15,036 nt of DNA from Firmicutes bacterium UBA4049. GTDB lineage: Bacteria > Bacillota > Desulfotomaculia > Desulfotomaculales > Nap2-2B. Shown piece by piece: positions 14,210 to 15,036 of the stretch. The position numbers were made by a program, and so were the translations under genes. Numbering within the stretch: position 1 is the first letter of the stretch; each line of letters opens with the position of its first letter. Where the stretch lies: the NCBI GenBank assembly GCA_002382755.1, contig DFZT01000031.1, positions 1 through 15,036 on the forward strand, written 5' to 3'. A model generated the notes under the pieces. It did not search any database. It worked only from the letters and a program-made list of their open reading frames with translations, and was not told the DNA's origin.

Positions 14210-15016
14210 ATGAAATGCAGTGTTGTCGGTGTCAGGTTTAAAAGGGCGGGCAAGGTGTATTATTTCGACCCGGCCGGGATTGAACTGGCTGTGAACGATG
14301 ACGTTATTGTCGAGACATCCCGGGGAATGGAATACGGGCAGGTAGTTACCGGACCGGTTGAGATAAATGATGAGGAAATAGTCACCCCGCTGAAAAAAGT
14401 TATCAGGAAGGCGACCGGCCAGGACGCTCAGAAACTTGCGGCGGTTCAGGAGAAAGTCAAACAGGCGTACAGTATCTGCGAGCAAAAAATTATTACCCAC
14501 GGTTTGCCGATGAAGCTTGTCGACGTTGAGAAAACATTTGACGAAAGCAAATTGATCTTTTACTTTACTGCGGAAGGAAGGATTGACTTTCGTGAACTCG
14601 TCAAGGATCTTGCCGCTGTTTTCCGGACCCGGATTGAACTTAGGCAGATTGGGGTGAGGGATGAGGCCAAGATGATGGGCGGACTGGGCTGCTGCGGCCG
14701 GGAACTTTGCTGCGCGACCTGGCTGGCTGATTTTGCCTCCGTTTCCATCCGGATGGCCAAGGAGCAGAATATCTCTCTTAACCCGACTAAAATTTCGGGC
14801 ATCTGCGGCAGGTTGATGTGCTGCCTGAAGTTTGAAAATGATCTTTATGAACAGAGCAGGCAGGAATTCCCCCCGTTGAACAGTGTGGTCAGGACTCCCG
14901 ACGGGGAAGGAAAAGTGACCGGCGCCAACATACTGAAAAAGACAATAGCCGTAGAGCTCAAGGAAAGTAAAATGATCCGTGAATACGCTATTAATAATAT
15001 CAGTGTAGAAAAGTAA
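14210..15016 (+). CDS. ricT: RicT / YaaT, PSP1-domain regulator of RNA processing
   Basis: Encodes 268 aa, a PSP1 C-terminal-domain protein like B. subtilis RicT (YaaT). The RicA-RicF-RicT complex binds [4Fe-4S] clusters and promotes RNase Y-dependent mRNA maturation. The PSP1 core contains the conserved GGLGCCGRELCCATWL (Cys161, 162, 167, 168) and SGICGRLMCCLKFE (Cys199, 204, 205). The N-terminal half (VVGVRFKRAGKVYYFDP) is the usual start. GGAGTGAG lies upstream of ATG 14210, 31 bp after holB. The position after holB is the conserved Firmicute arrangement. No partner genes ricA or ricF are in the window. Confidence 0.94.
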   Translation: MKCSVVGVRFKRAGKVYYFDPAGIELAVNDDVIVETSRGMEYGQVVTGPVEINDEEIVTPLKKVIRKATGQDAQKLAAVQEKVKQAYSICEQKIITHGLPMKLVDVEKTFDESKLIFYFTAEGRIDFRELVKDLAAVFRTRIELRQIGVRDEAKMMGGLGCCGRELCCATWLADFASVSIRMAKEQNISLNPTKISGICGRLMCCLKFENDLYEQSRQEFPPLNSVVRTPDGEGKVTGANILKKTIAVELKESKMIREYAINNISVEK

Positions 15017-15036
15017 CTATTCAGGCTGTAGGCTGT

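Noticed and set aside
1..15036. CRISPR array, tRNA, rRNA or insertion-sequence genes
   Set aside because: No regularly spaced repeats, cloverleaf, rRNA sequence or transposase frame was found by reading both strands.

Overview
The window looks like the chromosome of an anaerobic, Clostridia-type Firmicute, most likely from the Peptococcaceae/Desulfotomaculum-Pelotomaculum neighbourhood (inference; no rRNA or tRNA is present to confirm it). The evidence is the tig-clpP-clpX order, a Bacillus/Clostridium-style decarboxylase-tmk-holB-ricT block, strong GGAGG-type ribosome binding sites, a four-subunit pyruvate:ferredoxin oxidoreductase and a bifurcating-hydrogenase-like NuoF. The first ~1 kb is visibly more AT-rich than the rest.

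Layout: (a) 1-838, minus: the N-terminal 279 codons of a lipoprotein that captures Zn or Mn for an ABC importer. It is preceded by a textbook promoter with a large inverted repeat over the -10 and start site. (b) 917-1145: an intergenic stretch without a gene that folds well on paper, followed by a perfect-stem terminator. (c) 1196-4531, minus: tig, a possible 19-codon micro-ORF, clpP and clpX, i.e. a ribosome-associated chaperone plus the ClpXP protease, with a candidate promoter upstream of tig. (d) 4796-10865, minus: a seven-gene redox operon in transcription order porG-porD-porA-nuoE-nuoF-hoxU/nuoG-like-porB, with a consensus promoter at its head and a clear terminator at its end. (e) 11110-15016, plus: a divergent operon of an Orn/Lys/Arg-decarboxylase-family protein, thymidylate kinase, DNA polymerase III delta' and RicT (PSP1).

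The main point of interest is region (d). A complete NADH-reactive diaphorase (NuoE + NuoF + short NuoG/HoxU-type subunit) sits inside the four-subunit pyruvate:ferredoxin oxidoreductase operon, between porA and porB. Tight spacing and overlaps make co-expression very likely. This suggests that pyruvate oxidation (or synthesis) is wired directly to NAD(H), possibly with ferredoxin as a second partner, in a complex where Por takes the place that the hydrogenase domain has in HydABC. The second point of interest is a 19-codon ORF between tig and clpP that encodes half of the ClpX zinc finger and differs from clpX almost only at synonymous positions.
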